Shown here: positions 1-7,306 of the stretch, one piece after another
Layout of the letters: every line of letters starts with the position of its first letter
Position numbering within the stretch: the stretch's first letter is position 1
Program-made: the position numbers and the translations under genes
The notes under the pieces: generated by a model
What the model was told of the DNA's origin: nothing
What the model saw: only the letters and a program-made list of their open reading frames with translations
Databases searched by the model: none
Assembly (NCBI GenBank): GCA_024513425.1
Contig: JANEIH010000008.1
Span: forward strand, 1 to 38,429
DNA from: Sulfurimonas sp.
GTDB lineage: Bacteria > Campylobacterota > Campylobacteria > Campylobacterales > Sulfurimonadaceae
DNA length: 38,429 nt
Direction: 5' to 3'

Positions 1-144
1 ATGGCAACAACTTATTATATAAAAGTCAATATTGAATCGACAGGAACTAAATATACAGCTGGAGGAATTCCATTTTCATTGGCAGGTCATAGGTTCTATA
101 TCCATAAAGGTACCGATTGGGACATGAAACTTAAAAAAACCTAA
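1..144 (+). pseudogene. Short reading frame interrupted by an inverted-repeat element
   Basis: An ATG at the first base opens a 47-codon frame ending in TAA. Residues 1-29 (MATTYYIKVNIESTGTKYT and onward) look like protein-coding sequence. From codon 30 the frame runs into the left arm of the 89-308 inverted repeat, so its tail (IHKGTDWDMKL) is probably element-derived. The true start may lie before the window, because the edge cuts any upstream sequence. I do not recognise a family. My reading is the remnant of a gene truncated by insertion, at low confidence. Confidence 0.25.
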
Positions 145-308
145 AATTATTCGTTTTTCAAAAAAACAGCTCGTATATCTCCGCTACAAGCCACGAAATT
201 ATTTTTCAAGACCCATACTACGCTTTATCGGTGGATTCCAGCTAGTGGCAATTAAGCTATTTTAAAGTTTCATGTCCCAATTGGTCCATTTATGGATAGC
301 TAACCTAT
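89..308. repeat. MITE-like inverted-repeat element
   Basis: Two 44-base arms (89-132 and 265-308) are inverted copies of each other with 38 of 44 matches. They share ATAGGTT, then TCCATAAA, then ACC.ATTGGGACATGAAACTT. The 132-base interior has no significant ORF. Terminal inverted repeats around a short non-coding core fit a MITE or the collapsed ends of an insertion sequence. I found no direct target-site duplication at any candidate boundary. Both arms can be read as similar peptide tails (IHKGTDWDMKL and IHKWTNWDMKL), each ending in TAA. An alternative is therefore two degenerate convergent paralogues, but the right copy has an in-frame TAA just upstream. Confidence 0.6.
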
Positions 309-482
309 TTGTTTATCCCTGACCTTTGTAGCGAAGATATATGCGCTGTTTTTTCTAAAATATCTATATTTAAGTTTAAAATAAGGGATGAATGTTATAG
401 GTTCAGCTTTTCGCTTTTTATTTCCCTATTTTACGATATTTCCCCTTATGTTCTTATTTCTCTATTTTCTATATCTGGGTTA
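309..482. other. AT-rich intergenic stretch, no gene seen
   Basis: Between the inverted-repeat element and the end of the TRAP protein gene. The only open frame is a Phe/Ser/Ile-rich run starting at TTG, with no Shine-Dalgarno site and the composition of translated AT-rich DNA. I see no hairpin with a T-tract that would clearly terminate the upstream minus-strand gene. Confidence 0.5.
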
Positions 483-1613
483 CTATTTGATATTTAAAAA
501 ATATCTTAAACTTGCATCACTCCACTCTTTTGAGAGTTGAAGATATTTATCTATTGAGTCATACACCTTTGCAAAGTCACTGTTTTGACTACTGAGCTCC
601 GCAATGACCTCTTTGAGTGCTTTTTTTCCCGCCTCTGTAACATCATCGGGAAATCTAGAGAGTTTTACATCAAGAGATTTAAGTTTTTGCAGTGCCTGAA
701 TATTTTGTGCATGAAACTCATAGCTCATATTGGAGTTCATCTCGTTTGCACACACTTCAATCATTGCTTTGTGTTCATCTGAGAGTTTTTCCCAAGAGTG
801 CTTGTTAAATGTAAGTTCCAATACAGAACCCGGTTCGTGCCATCCTGAATAGTAATAAGGGGCTACCTTGTAAAATCCCATTTTAATATCAAGTGCGGGG
901 CCAACCCACTCAGTTGCATCAATAACTCCACGCTCCAATGAAGTATAGATCTCTCCCGCAGGTAGAAGAATAGGATTTACACCCATTTTAGCAAAGACTT
1001 CACCGCCAAGACCGGGAATACGCATTTTTAACCCATGCATATCTGCTAAAGAGTTGATAGGTTTTCGAAACCATCCACCCATTTGAATGTTTGTATTACC
1101 TCCAAGAAAAGGGTAGAGGTTGTACTTTGCATACTGCTCACGCCATAGTTTAAGTCCACCACCATAAATCATCCATGAGTTAACCTCTTGGGCAGTAAAG
1201 CCAAAAGGAGTGCCACTATAAAGTGAAAAGGCAGAGTTTTTTCCTTTCCAGTAATATGGACCTGAGTGAAAAGCATCTATTTGTCCAGAACTTGCCGCAT
1301 CAAAAACAGCAAGAGCAGGGAGGAGAACATTTTTAGGATAGAGTTTTATTTCAAGCATGGCACCACTTATATCTTTTACGCGTTTTGCAAACTTTTCAAC
1401 ACCACTACCCATTATCGGAAAGTGAGCAGGCCAGCTTGTAGCGAGTTTTATAACGGTTTTTTTATTTCTGTTTACATTGACACGCTTTGTTTCTGTCGTG
1501 TATTTTGGATGCTTTGAATAATCAATCGCTTGACGATTATTTTCATTACACCCGCCAAGAGCGAGTGCTGCTGAGGCTGTTGTTGCCGTTGTTAAAAAAT
1601 TTCTACGATTCAT
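483..1613 (-). CDS. TRAP transporter substrate-binding protein (DctP/TakP-like), Tat lipoprotein
   Basis: Periplasmic solute-binding component of a tripartite ATP-independent transporter; the closest flavour I recognise is the TakP group, which binds 2-oxo acids and other carboxylates. The N-terminus combines a twin-arginine motif (NRRNFLT, residues 2-8), a short hydrophobic stretch and a lipobox LGGC with Cys22. That predicts Tat export of a folded protein and lipid anchoring. The body has family hallmarks: ATSWP near the mature start, FDAASSGQIDAF, and LKMRIPG containing the Arg that usually binds the carboxylate. The length (376 aa) is normal. The start ATG has AAAGG upstream. No dctQ or dctM permease gene is nearby, so it is an orphan here. 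The exact ligand cannot be told from sequence. Confidence 0.88.
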   Translation of the reverse strand: MNRRNFLTTATTASAALALGGCNENNRQAIDYSKHPKYTTETKRVNVNRNKKTVIKLATSWPAHFPIMGSGVEKFAKRVKDISGAMLEIKLYPKNVLLPALAVFDAASSGQIDAFHSGPYYWKGKNSAFSLYSGTPFGFTAQEVNSWMIYGGGLKLWREQYAKYNLYPFLGGNTNIQMGGWFRKPINSLADMHGLKMRIPGLGGEVFAKMGVNPILLPAGEIYTSLERGVIDATEWVGPALDIKMGFYKVAPYYYSGWHEPGSVLELTFNKHSWEKLSDEHKAMIEVCANEMNSNMSYEFHAQNIQALQKLKSLDVKLSRFPDDVTEAGKKALKEVIAELSSQNSDFAKVYDSIDKYLQLSKEWSDASLRYFLNIK

Positions 1614-1624
1614 ATGAGACCTTT

Positions 1625-2644
1625 TTAATAAAAATCAAACAAAGATATCTCTGTCTGTTTTGCAAGTGGTTTTATAAGTATGGATTTATTTGCACCTACG
1701 ATAAGTGCAAAATGAAAACTATGTTCTCTCAGAAGATTTTTAATCTCATTTTCACTTTTATATATAATAATATTTGAATTTTCTCGTAGCTCTTGATTGA
1801 GTAATTCTATCGCAGTAAAAGGGATGAGATAGAGAATATTTGCCCAAGTAGCCTGTTTTTGTAAAAATTTGATCTCTTTTTCTATAAGTGTAGTATTTTT
1901 TTCAAATATAAGTACCTTATCGCTTGTTCCAAACTCTTTAATCTCAAAGTTTTTATTTGTAAAGACTGCTTCAAAATGGTCAATTGGAGTAAATTTTCTC
2001 AGTCTAAAGTTTATCTTAAGCACTTTAAAAAAATGAAGAAGTTGCTCTAAATAGGGCATAAAAAAAGGAGAGATAAGCTGTCTTTCATAAAACATATCAT
2101 CATAGATAAAAGAGGTCTCAAAAAGAGTCTGTTCAATGATATTGATAGATTCATTTGGGTTTATAGGTAGTTTTTTTACATTGGTAAAGAGCTCTTTTGG
2201 GGTAAGGGTAGGGCTAAAGAGAATACTTGCTCCATTTTCAAGAGAGCTAAATATCTTGTAGAGTGTTTGAATATTACCATAAAGAGCGATGAAATTTGGT
2301 TCAGTAACAACCTGTAAGGCTAGTTTTAAAATAATCTCATTACACTCATAAATCTCTATCTCTTTGTCTATCAGGATAAATCGCAAAATTCTCTCTAACG
2401 CCTTTTGAAGATCTTTTACCTTTATCCACGCAATTTCACTGTCACTTATCTGTGTCGGTTTGTCAAAAATAATACCATAGGCACCGTTTAACAGAGCATC
2501 TTCTATCATTGTTTTATCAAAAGCTACAAAAAGATCCCCCCTTTTTACAGATTTTGCATCAAAAACAATATTTTCAAAACTGTTTACAAAAGGGGAGTTT
2601 ATGAGTTCCCCATGTGTAAGTGCTAAAATATTTTCAAGTCTCAT
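1625..2644 (-). CDS. Mur ligase N-terminal-domain-like protein, paired with metG
   Basis: The first ~65 residues resemble the substrate-binding N-domain of MurE/MurF: residues 26-43 include IVFDAKSVKRGDLFVAF, followed by an ALLNGAYGIIF element. The rest should correspond to the ATPase part, but where Mur ligases have a GTNGKT P-loop this protein has YGNIQTLYK (about 122-130), so ATP-dependent ligation is unlikely. It overlaps the metG stop codon by four bases (ATGA) and is probably translationally coupled to it. I recall a hypothetical gene of this kind beside metG in Campylobacter and Helicobacter, which suggests a conserved but uncharacterised pair. No function is assigned. Confidence 0.75.
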   Translation of the reverse strand: MRLENILALTHGELINSPFVNSFENIVFDAKSVKRGDLFVAFDKTMIEDALLNGAYGIIFDKPTQISDSEIAWIKVKDLQKALERILRFILIDKEIEIYECNEIILKLALQVVTEPNFIALYGNIQTLYKIFSSLENGASILFSPTLTPKELFTNVKKLPINPNESINIIEQTLFETSFIYDDMFYERQLISPFFMPYLEQLLHFFKVLKINFRLRKFTPIDHFEAVFTNKNFEIKEFGTSDKVLIFEKNTTLIEKEIKFLQKQATWANILYLIPFTAIELLNQELRENSNIIIYKSENEIKNLLREHSFHFALIVGANKSILIKPLAKQTEISLFDFY

Positions 2645-4560
2645 CCAATAGGTGTACCTGCTTTTTTAGGTTTTTGTGGTCTAATTAAACACAAACCATC
2701 TTCATCCTTAGCAGCAAGAAGCATTCCTTCGCTCATCATTCCCATCAATTTTGCAGGTTTAAGATTTGCTACAACACAAACCTGAGTATTTATAAGATCT
2801 TTAGTAGAGTAAAACTCTTTAATGCCTGCAACGATTTGACGAGATCTCTCTTCGCCTAAATCAACTTGCAGTTTGAGAAGTTTTTTACTTTTTGGCACCT
2901 CTTCAGCTTCGAGAACTGTTCCTATTTTCAAAGAAGTTTCAAAAAATTGACCAATTTCAATCAGATTGTCTGTATCTTCTTCTTTTTTCTCCTCTTTTGG
3001 AGGGTTTGTTTCTCCCTTTAAGGCTTCTGCCATTAAAGGTTCTTCAATGCGTGGAAAGAGTGGAGGAACTTTTTTAATATTAAATAATTTGAGAAGTTTT
3101 TTATCAACAACAAGCTCTTGATAACTCTCTTGATTTATCTCAAAAGAGAGAGCGTTGGCAATTATTTTAGTAGTCTCTGGCATAACAGGATGCAACATCA
3201 CAGCAGCGCGTGCTAAAATATTTGCAACAAGCCCAACAGTTGCAAGCGCTTCATCTTCTTGGTTGTTTTTCATTTTTACCCAAGGCTCATATTCTTGAAT
3301 AACACCATTACCAATTGCAAAAAGCTTCCAGAGCTCCTCTAGATACCTATGCGTTTGCAGATTTTCCATAAAGATATCAAGAGAATCAAGCACTTTATTC
3401 ATCTTTATAAGCTCTTTTGTATGATACTTCTCTACATCTTTAGAGTCAATCATAAAGTCACTATATTTTCCACTCATACCGATGATACGATTAAGTAGAT
3501 TACCGAGATCATTAGAGAGTTCAGAGTTTATTCTATCTATGAGTGCACGCTGAGAAAAATCACCATCTTGTCCAAAAGGAACCTCGCGTAACATAAAATA
3601 GCGTAGATTTTCAACACCGTAAGCATCTGCAACCTCTTTAGGTGAAACAACATTTCCTTTTGATTTTGACATCTTTTCGCCATCGCGTGTCCACCAGCCA
3701 TGTGCACCAATATGTTTTGGAAGCGGTAGATCAAGACTCATTAAAAATGCAGGCCAGTAGATCGCATGAAAACGCAAGATATCTTTTCCTACAAAATGTA
3801 CACCCGCAGGCCAATAGTCCATTTGTGCTTCATCTGTACCATATCCAAGTGCCGTAACATAGTTCAAAAGGGCATCAAGCCAAACATACATTACATGCTT
3901 GTCGTCACCAATACTTTTTGGTATTTTTACACCCCAACTAAAAGATGTGCGAGTAATAGAGAGATCTCTTAAGCCACTTTTTACAAAGTTCACTGCTTCA
4001 CTAGCGCGTGATTTTGGCATAATGAACTCTGGATTGGTCTCATAATGCTTTAGGAGTCTATCTTCATATTTTGAAAGTTTAAAAAAGTAACTCTCCTCTT
4101 TTACGACACTTGTCGCACGACCGCAATCAGGACAAAACTCTCCATCTACTAGTTGTGTTTCAGGAAAGAAAGTCTCACAGCTCACGCAGTAGTGACCTTC
4201 GTAAAAATCTTTATAGATGTCACCTTTTGCAACCATTACCTCAAAAGCTTTTTGCACACCTTTCATATGTGTTTCATCTGTTGTACGGATAAATTTGTTA
4301 TAACTGACTCCAAATTCATTCCAAAGATTTTTAAATTTTGCACTTATCTCATCCGCAAATTTTTGCGTCTGTTTACCTGCTTTTACAGCTGACTCTTCAA
4401 TCTTTTGACCATGTTCGTCGGTCCCTGTCAAGAAGAAAGTATCTTCGCCTTTTAATCGCTCATATCGTGCCATCGTATCTGCGATGAAAGTAGTGTAAGC
4501 ATGACCAATGTGAGCCTCGCCATTTACATAATAGATAGGTGTAGTAATATATTTACTCAA
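2641..4560 (-). CDS. metG: Methionyl-tRNA synthetase
   Basis: Charges tRNA-Met with methionine. The class I signature HIGH is at residues 17-20 and KMSKS at about 296-300. A zinc knuckle with two CxxC pairs (CVSC and CPDC, about 123-148) marks the Zn-containing form. The last ~105 residues are an OB-fold tRNA-binding domain (KIGTVLEAEEVPKSKKLLKLQ) after a charged linker. The 639-aa length is typical. The start is TTG, fixed by an AGGAC ribosome-binding site and the lack of an in-frame ATG before HIGH. It is probably first in a unit with the downstream Mur-like gene, and the TRAP gene may follow. A TAAAAT -10-like box lies about 35 bases upstream. Confidence 0.97.
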   Translation of the reverse strand: MSKYITTPIYYVNGEAHIGHAYTTFIADTMARYERLKGEDTFFLTGTDEHGQKIEESAVKAGKQTQKFADEISAKFKNLWNEFGVSYNKFIRTTDETHMKGVQKAFEVMVAKGDIYKDFYEGHYCVSCETFFPETQLVDGEFCPDCGRATSVVKEESYFFKLSKYEDRLLKHYETNPEFIMPKSRASEAVNFVKSGLRDLSITRTSFSWGVKIPKSIGDDKHVMYVWLDALLNYVTALGYGTDEAQMDYWPAGVHFVGKDILRFHAIYWPAFLMSLDLPLPKHIGAHGWWTRDGEKMSKSKGNVVSPKEVADAYGVENLRYFMLREVPFGQDGDFSQRALIDRINSELSNDLGNLLNRIIGMSGKYSDFMIDSKDVEKYHTKELIKMNKVLDSLDIFMENLQTHRYLEELWKLFAIGNGVIQEYEPWVKMKNNQEDEALATVGLVANILARAAVMLHPVMPETTKIIANALSFEINQESYQELVVDKKLLKLFNIKKVPPLFPRIEEPLMAEALKGETNPPKEEKKEEDTDNLIEIGQFFETSLKIGTVLEAEEVPKSKKLLKLQVDLGEERSRQIVAGIKEFYSTKDLINTQVCVVANLKPAKLMGMMSEGMLLAAKDEDGLCLIRPQKPKKAGTPIG

Positions 4561-4710
4561 TTTTATTGTCCTATAAAGTATTTATGGTTGTTATTTTATC
4601 CAAATAGACTTAGATTTTTCAACTAATATCAAAAGATAGATAATTTTTCAAGTTTTATTGCTAATTTTTTAGAGAGAACCTATGAGAATAACTCCATCAA
4701 AAACTACCCA

Positions 4711-4734
4711 AGAGAGGTTCAAAAGAACCTCTCT
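4711..4734 (-). terminator. Hairpin terminator after metE
   Basis: A perfect 10-bp inverted repeat, AGAGAGGTTC and GAACCTCTCT, with an AAAA loop, begins two bases past the metE stop codon. On the metE strand the hairpin is followed by TGGGTAGTTTTT, a delayed T-tract. It separates metE from the metG unit. Confidence 0.7.
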
Positions 4735-4735
4735 T

Positions 4736-7024
4736 TTATGCTGTTTGGTTTAACTCTTTTTTTACAATCTTAACGGCTGCGACCATATTTTGTAAAGATG
4801 GTTTTACCTCCTCCCATTTACGAGTCTTGAGACCACAGTCAGGATTTATCCAGAGTTGCTCTTTTGGTAGAATTTCCAGAAGTGAGTGAATATGTGTCAC
4901 TATCTCTTCAACTGATGGGATGCGTGGCGAATGGATATCATAGACGCCGTGACCAACCTCTTGTTTATAGCCGACTTTTGCAAAGATATTGAGTAGCTCA
5001 TTGCCACTTCTTGCTGTCTCAATTGAGATAACATCAGCATCCATCGCTTCAATAGTTGCAATGATATCATTAAACTCACTATAACACATATGTGTATGGA
5101 TCTGCGTCTCTTTTCTTGCAGAGCTTACGGAGAGTTTAAAATCTCTCACTGCCCAATCTTCGTATGCTTGAACTTTTGAGTCTCTCAGTGGATACCCCTC
5201 TTTAAAGGCAGCTTCATCGACTTGAATGATTTTAATACCTGCATTTTGCAGATCATCAACTTCATCACAAATTCCAAGTGCAATCTGTTTGCTTACTTCG
5301 CTTCTTGGCATATCATCACGCACAAAAGACCAGTTTAGGATTGTAACCGGCCCTGTTAACATTCCTTTCATAATTTTTTCTGTTTTACTTTGTGCATATG
5401 TGATCCAGTCAACAGTCATCGCCTTTGGACGGCTGATATCACCATAGATAAATGGAGGTTTTACACAGCGACTTCCGTAACTCTGCACCCAACCATTTTG
5501 ACTAAATCCATAACCTTGAAGTTGCTCTCCGAAGTACTCTACCATATCATTTCTCTCAGGCTCACCGTGAACTAAAATCTCTAGTCCACACTCTTCTTGA
5601 AATGCTACACATTCATCAATGTAGTTTTTCATCTCTTGCGTGTAAGCATCTTGCGTGAGATTACCACTTTTAAATTCACGCCTTGCGTGTCTTACTTCCG
5701 GTGTTTGTGGAAATGAACCGATAGTTGTTGTTGCAAGCTCTTTGTAGCCTAAAAGCTCTTTTTGAATTTTTATACGCTCTGTATAAGTATCGTCTCTCTC
5801 TAATTTTGTAACGGCAGCAACTCGTTGTTGTACCTTTTTATCATGAATGCGTTTTGAAGTTCTGCGTGAGATATTTGCCTCTTTGTTTAAGATAAGTGCT
5901 TTTTTCTCACTCTCACGCAGAGAAGATTCTCCGTCAAAAAATATTTTACAGAGCAGGGAGATCTCATCGAGTTTCTCAACAGCATAGCTTAACCAGTTTT
6001 TTACCTCTTTGTCCATTTTCTCTTCATATTTAAGAGTAAAAGGAACATGTAGAAGCGAAGAGGATGAACCTATGAGAATATTTTCTCTTTTAATGACATT
6101 TGCGATTTTTTCCAGTTTGGCAAGCGTTGCTTCTATATCTGTTTTCCAGATGTTTCTTCCATCTACAACACCCGCAATGAGTGTTTTTCCGGAATCTGCA
6201 ATAATACCGAGAGAATCATAATTCTCCTCACCATATAAAAAATCAAGCCCAAGAGCCCAAACAGGAGTGTTTACAAGGATTTTTGTAGCTTCACTTGAGT
6301 GTTCAAAATAGCTCACGACTGAGAGTTTAATATTATTTGATATGAGTGCAAGCTTATCATATGTCGGCTTGATTAAAGAGAGTATTTTTGTATCTAAATC
6401 TTTTACAAAGATCGGCTCATCCATCTGTACAACTACTTCATCATCAAGCTCTGCTATCTTTGTTAAAAGCTCCTCATAAAGTGGTAAAAGTTTCGCAAAA
6501 AACTCATAAACATCACCGCCGTCAGCTCTTTTTGAAAGTCCTAGATAAGTAAGTGGACCTATGATATTAATCTTTGTCTTAAATCCTGCTGCTTTTGCCT
6601 CTTTGTATTCGTTGATAATTTTATCTGCATTGAGTTTGAATTGTCTCTCTTTTGAGAGTTCTGGCACGATATAGTGGTAGTTTGTATTGAACCATTTTGT
6701 CATTTCACACGCAGTTGCCTCTTTGTTTCCACGAGCCATTGCAAAGTAAAGCTCTTCATCTTTGAGATCTTTGAAACGCTCTGGAATTACACCAAAAAGT
6801 ACAGAAGTATCAAGCATATTATCATAAAGTGAAAAATCATTTGAGCTGATATGTTCAATACCTGCTTCTCTCTGGTATGCCCAGTGTCTCTTTTTTAGCT
6901 CACTTGCGACTTTTGTAACTTCACCAAAGTCACTTTTACCGCTCCAGTAGCTCTCAAGTGCAAACTTAAGCTCTCTTTGTTCTCCAATTCTTGGAAATCC
7001 TACTATATAACTATTTTTTGACAT
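4736..7024 (-). CDS. metE: Cobalamin-independent methionine synthase
   Basis: Transfers the methyl group of 5-methyltetrahydropteroyl-triglutamate to homocysteine to make methionine in the cytosol. The 762-aa length matches the two-barrel family. The N-terminal half starts with GFPRIG and includes KKRHW. The C-terminal catalytic half carries the zinc and homocysteine site: HTHMCYSEF (about 643-651, His and Cys ligands), the Glu of SIETARSGNE, and the last ligand Cys in NPDCGLKTR (about 726). The ATG has an AAAGGA site seven bases upstream. It lies 40 bases downstream of a 66-codon upstream ORF inside a structured leader, so translation or attenuation control is likely. A hairpin terminator follows. 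Confidence 0.97.
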   Translation of the reverse strand: MSKNSYIVGFPRIGEQRELKFALESYWSGKSDFGEVTKVASELKKRHWAYQREAGIEHISSNDFSLYDNMLDTSVLFGVIPERFKDLKDEELYFAMARGNKEATACEMTKWFNTNYHYIVPELSKERQFKLNADKIINEYKEAKAAGFKTKINIIGPLTYLGLSKRADGGDVYEFFAKLLPLYEELLTKIAELDDEVVVQMDEPIFVKDLDTKILSLIKPTYDKLALISNNIKLSVVSYFEHSSEATKILVNTPVWALGLDFLYGEENYDSLGIIADSGKTLIAGVVDGRNIWKTDIEATLAKLEKIANVIKRENILIGSSSSLLHVPFTLKYEEKMDKEVKNWLSYAVEKLDEISLLCKIFFDGESSLRESEKKALILNKEANISRRTSKRIHDKKVQQRVAAVTKLERDDTYTERIKIQKELLGYKELATTTIGSFPQTPEVRHARREFKSGNLTQDAYTQEMKNYIDECVAFQEECGLEILVHGEPERNDMVEYFGEQLQGYGFSQNGWVQSYGSRCVKPPFIYGDISRPKAMTVDWITYAQSKTEKIMKGMLTGPVTILNWSFVRDDMPRSEVSKQIALGICDEVDDLQNAGIKIIQVDEAAFKEGYPLRDSKVQAYEDWAVRDFKLSVSSARKETQIHTHMCYSEFNDIIATIEAMDADVISIETARSGNELLNIFAKVGYKQEVGHGVYDIHSPRIPSVEEIVTHIHSLLEILPKEQLWINPDCGLKTRKWEEVKPSLQNMVAAVKIVKKELNQTA

Positions 7025-7064
7025 TACAATATCCTTTGTTTATTTTTTTAAGATTGTTTGATTA

Positions 7065-7265
7065 TTAAAGAGATATTGTTAGAGGAGGGTGAACACCACT
7101 GCGACGAAATGCAAAACATACCGTATAGTATGGGCATCTTGGAATATAGTGGTTGAGTAAAATCATAAGTTTTGATTTTATCGTAAAGAAGAGATGGCAA
7201 TGGCATGGTTTTGCATTGTTAAGCAGTGCTTGTTTTGTGGCTATAAAGAGTTCACTAAGTGCCAT
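7065..7265 (-). CDS. Upstream ORF / leader peptide of metE (66 aa)
   Basis: This starts at an ATG with a strong Shine-Dalgarno (AAGGAG at 7272-7277) about 22 bases after a TATAAT promoter, and ends 40 bases before metE. A larger open frame in the same phase begins upstream within pepA, but promoter and SD point to this internal ATG. The peptide contains CHCH (residues 21-24), a later CPYYTVC, and ends RRSGVHPPLTISL; the Cys/His pattern could bind metal. I do not recognise it. It may be a sensing leader peptide, a small protein co-made with MetE, or a frame that happens to lie over the RNA structure at 7108-7217. No run of Met codons is present, so classical Met attenuation is not supported. 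Confidence 0.5.
   Translation of the reverse strand: MALSELFIATKQALLNNAKPCHCHLFFTIKSKLMILLNHYIPRCPYYTVCFAFRRSGVHPPLTISL
7108..7217 (-). promoter_or_regulatory. Structured RNA leader of metE with alternative hairpins
   Basis: On the metE strand, 7217-7202 can pair with 7122-7108. Ten perfect pairs (AATGCAAAAC with GTTTTGCATT) are followed by a one-base bulge and five more, one being a G-U that would be an A-C mismatch on the other strand. The enclosed region has a second perfect 8-bp hairpin (7158-7165 with 7173-7180). A third hairpin (CATAC 7117-7121 with GTATG 7128-7132) uses bases of the long stem, so the two are mutually exclusive. This looks like a switch, but I recognise no known riboswitch class (SAM, SAH and cobalamin boxes not seen). 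Confidence 0.5.
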
Positions 7266-7293
7266 TACTCTCTCCTTGTAGTAAATTTTTGAA

Positions 7294-7299
7294 ATTATA
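7294..7299 (-). promoter_or_regulatory. -10 box of the metE leader transcript
   Basis: TATAAT on the minus strand, with no clear -35 box as is usual for Campylobacterota sigma70 promoters. Transcription would begin near 7287, about 22 bases before the leader ORF start. It sits just before the pepA stop codon in sequence order, so metE need not depend on pepA readthrough. Confidence 0.55.
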
Positions 7300-7306
7300 T
7301 CACAAC

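Noticed and set aside
309-497. 62-codon plus-strand frame near the left edge
   Set aside because: TTG start, no Shine-Dalgarno, Phe/Ile/Ser-rich composition of translated AT-rich DNA, and overlap with the TRAP gene end.
7025-7306. Known SAM, SAH or cobalamin riboswitch before metE
   Set aside because: I could not find their conserved cores; the hairpins seen do not fit those classes, so only an unnamed structured leader is claimed.
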